This document shows positions 21,639 to 22,298 of a stretch of DNA of 22,298 bases, piece by piece; within the stretch, counting starts at the first letter, position 1; each line of letters starts with the position of its first letter. Source of the stretch: Megasphaera sp. UBA1696 (GTDB taxonomy: Bacteria; Bacillota; Negativicutes; Veillonellales; Megasphaeraceae); contig DCJQ01000012.1 in the NCBI GenBank assembly GCA_002319965.1, positions 1 to 22,298 of the forward strand, given 5' to 3'. The translations under genes were made by a program, and so were the position numbers. The notes beneath the pieces are model-generated. The model made no database searches and had not been told where the DNA came from. It worked only from the letters and a program-made list of their open reading frames with translations.

Positions 21639-22124
21639 TTACTCAGGGAATCTCATAGTTATGGACGTAACTACCAGAACTCCATTAGCATCACGGCCAT
21701 AGGTGATTTTAATCAAGGCCCCATGCTGCGTCATATAGCTGGTATAGCCATTTCCGGAGCGACCTCCGCTATACAAGGTATCCACCGTAGACTTGGGAAC
21801 GCCTACGGCAATCCCCATGGGCGTTGCAATCCCGTTATTAGCACTGGTCATCAATTCTTCGACGGTATTGTCATAGAGCCTCTCGAGGATAAAAAATCCC
21901 TTACCATAACGGTATGACTTAGCATCTTGATTGAGACGGTCCTTGCCCCAGGCAGTCTCTGTCGGTTCACCATAAACACTACGGACATAACTCATAGGAC
22001 TTCCCAAAGTTATGCCGCCCAGTGAGGCTTCACTGGCAGGAACATCCCCTACCATCGCGGCAAAACAGCTGCCCGCCACCATCGTGAAAAGGGCAAAGGC
22101 CATGACGACTATTTTTTTCAACAT
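21639..22124 (-). CDS. Hypothetical exported protein with a signal peptide and a duplicated motif
   Basis: 161 residues. A clear signal peptide (MLKKIVVMAFALFTMVAGSC, cleavage probably after CFA at 20-22) predicts export. The mature part has a segment GGITLGSPMSYVRSVYGEP (36-54) and a weaker copy MGIAVGVPKSTVDTLYSGG (103-121), each a Gly-Ile-x-hydrophobic-Gly-x-Pro turn followed by a helix ending in Tyr. This GIxLGxxxxxVxxxYGxP pattern is seen in small periplasmic or outer-membrane-linked proteins with a BamE/SmpA-like fold; that is only a resemblance. No enzymatic motif is visible. GGAGGGAG lies before the ATG at 22124; the frame extends to 22148, but the signal peptide start fixes the ATG. 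It is a single-gene unit. Confidence 0.75.
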   Translation of the reverse strand: MLKKIVVMAFALFTMVAGSCFAAMVGDVPASEASLGGITLGSPMSYVRSVYGEPTETAWGKDRLNQDAKSYRYGKGFFILERLYDNTVEELMTSANNGIATPMGIAVGVPKSTVDTLYSGGRSGNGYTSYMTQHGALIKITYGRDANGVLVVTSITMRFPE

Positions 22125-22172
22125 AATACCAACTCCCTCCGCTATCATAATCCGTTCTATCTATACACATTC

Positions 22173-22202
22173 ATAGTATCACAAACCGAAGATTTCCATC
22201 AA
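22173..22202 (-). promoter_or_regulatory. Promoter of the small exported protein gene
   Basis: Minus strand -35 TTGATG (22202-22197), 18-base spacer, -10 TACTAT (22178-22173) preceded by TGA, about 48 bases before the ATG. Confidence 0.5.
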
Positions 22203-22277
22203 TATTGCAGCAGCATAATAACAACGGGCCCGAACATCTTCTGCCATTACATACGGCGTCGCTGCCAATTCAACGAA
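22179..22277 (-). other. Short coding-like reading frame at the window edge, possible gene remnant
   Basis: A minus-strand frame open from 22277 to a TGA at 22181-22179 reads ELAATPYVMAEDVRARCYYA and then AAILMEIFGL. The amino-acid mix looks protein-like, but an in-frame TGA lies at 22280-22278 and no ribosome site or start is convincing. It could be the decayed C-terminal end of a gene that continues beyond the window, or chance. It overlaps the promoter given above. Confidence 0.2.
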
Positions 22278-22298
22278 TCAAAACCACCAGTTTAACTG

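Noticed and set aside
1..22298. tRNA, rRNA, CRISPR array or prophage
   Set aside because: No cloverleaf-like segment, no rRNA sequence, no regularly spaced repeat and no phage structural gene was seen by eye in the intergenic spaces.

Overview
The window looks like chromosome from an anaerobic, butyrate- or caproate-forming member of the Negativicutes, most likely Megasphaera or a close relative. Reasons: two CoA-transferases of the butyryl-CoA:acetate type, an acyl-CoA dehydrogenase fused to an ETF-alpha domain and rubredoxin, a flavodiiron protein, AGGAGG-type ribosome binding sites, hairpin terminators with T-tracts after most genes, and a C-rich third-codon bias. The genus is inferred from general knowledge of protein families; no database search was possible.

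Layout: (1) 1-178 is the start of an IS30-type transposase cut off by the window edge. (2) 328-2808 gyrA. (3) 3009-4352 a butyryl-CoA:acetate-type CoA-transferase. (4) 4561-5092 a two-gene cassette with a DUF4160-like protein. (5) 5313-7379 an EF-G-like GTPase with a substituted catalytic histidine. (6) 7552-11158 an apparent three-gene operon: Rrf2 regulator, acyl-CoA dehydrogenase/ETF-alpha/rubredoxin fusion, flavodiiron protein. (7) 11460-14209 divergent M20 and M18 peptidases. (8) 14331-15596 a divergent padR/padC pair for phenolic acid decarboxylation, with a clear operator. (9) 15674-17872 a RarD-like transporter, a Crp/Fnr regulator and a small TIGR04076-type protein. (10) 18035-19381 a second CoA-transferase. 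(11) 19562-20368 tatA behind a membrane-anchored cyclophilin-like protein, driven by a promoter with a 19-base spacer typical of MerR control. (12) 20568-21482 an EamA transporter. (13) 21639-22124 a small exported protein.

Most genes are on the minus strand and most transcription units are one to three genes, each closed by its own terminator. The two CoA-transferases fit fermentation through acyl-CoA intermediates. The most interesting unit is the Rrf2/fusion/flavodiiron operon. Its products contain every cofactor site needed to pass electrons from an acyl-CoA thioester through two flavin sites and a rubredoxin iron to a di-iron/FMN oxygen (or NO) reductase, under a regulator with a cysteine cluster. 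That route is an inference from domain content and gene order. No tRNA, rRNA, CRISPR array or complete mobile element was seen.
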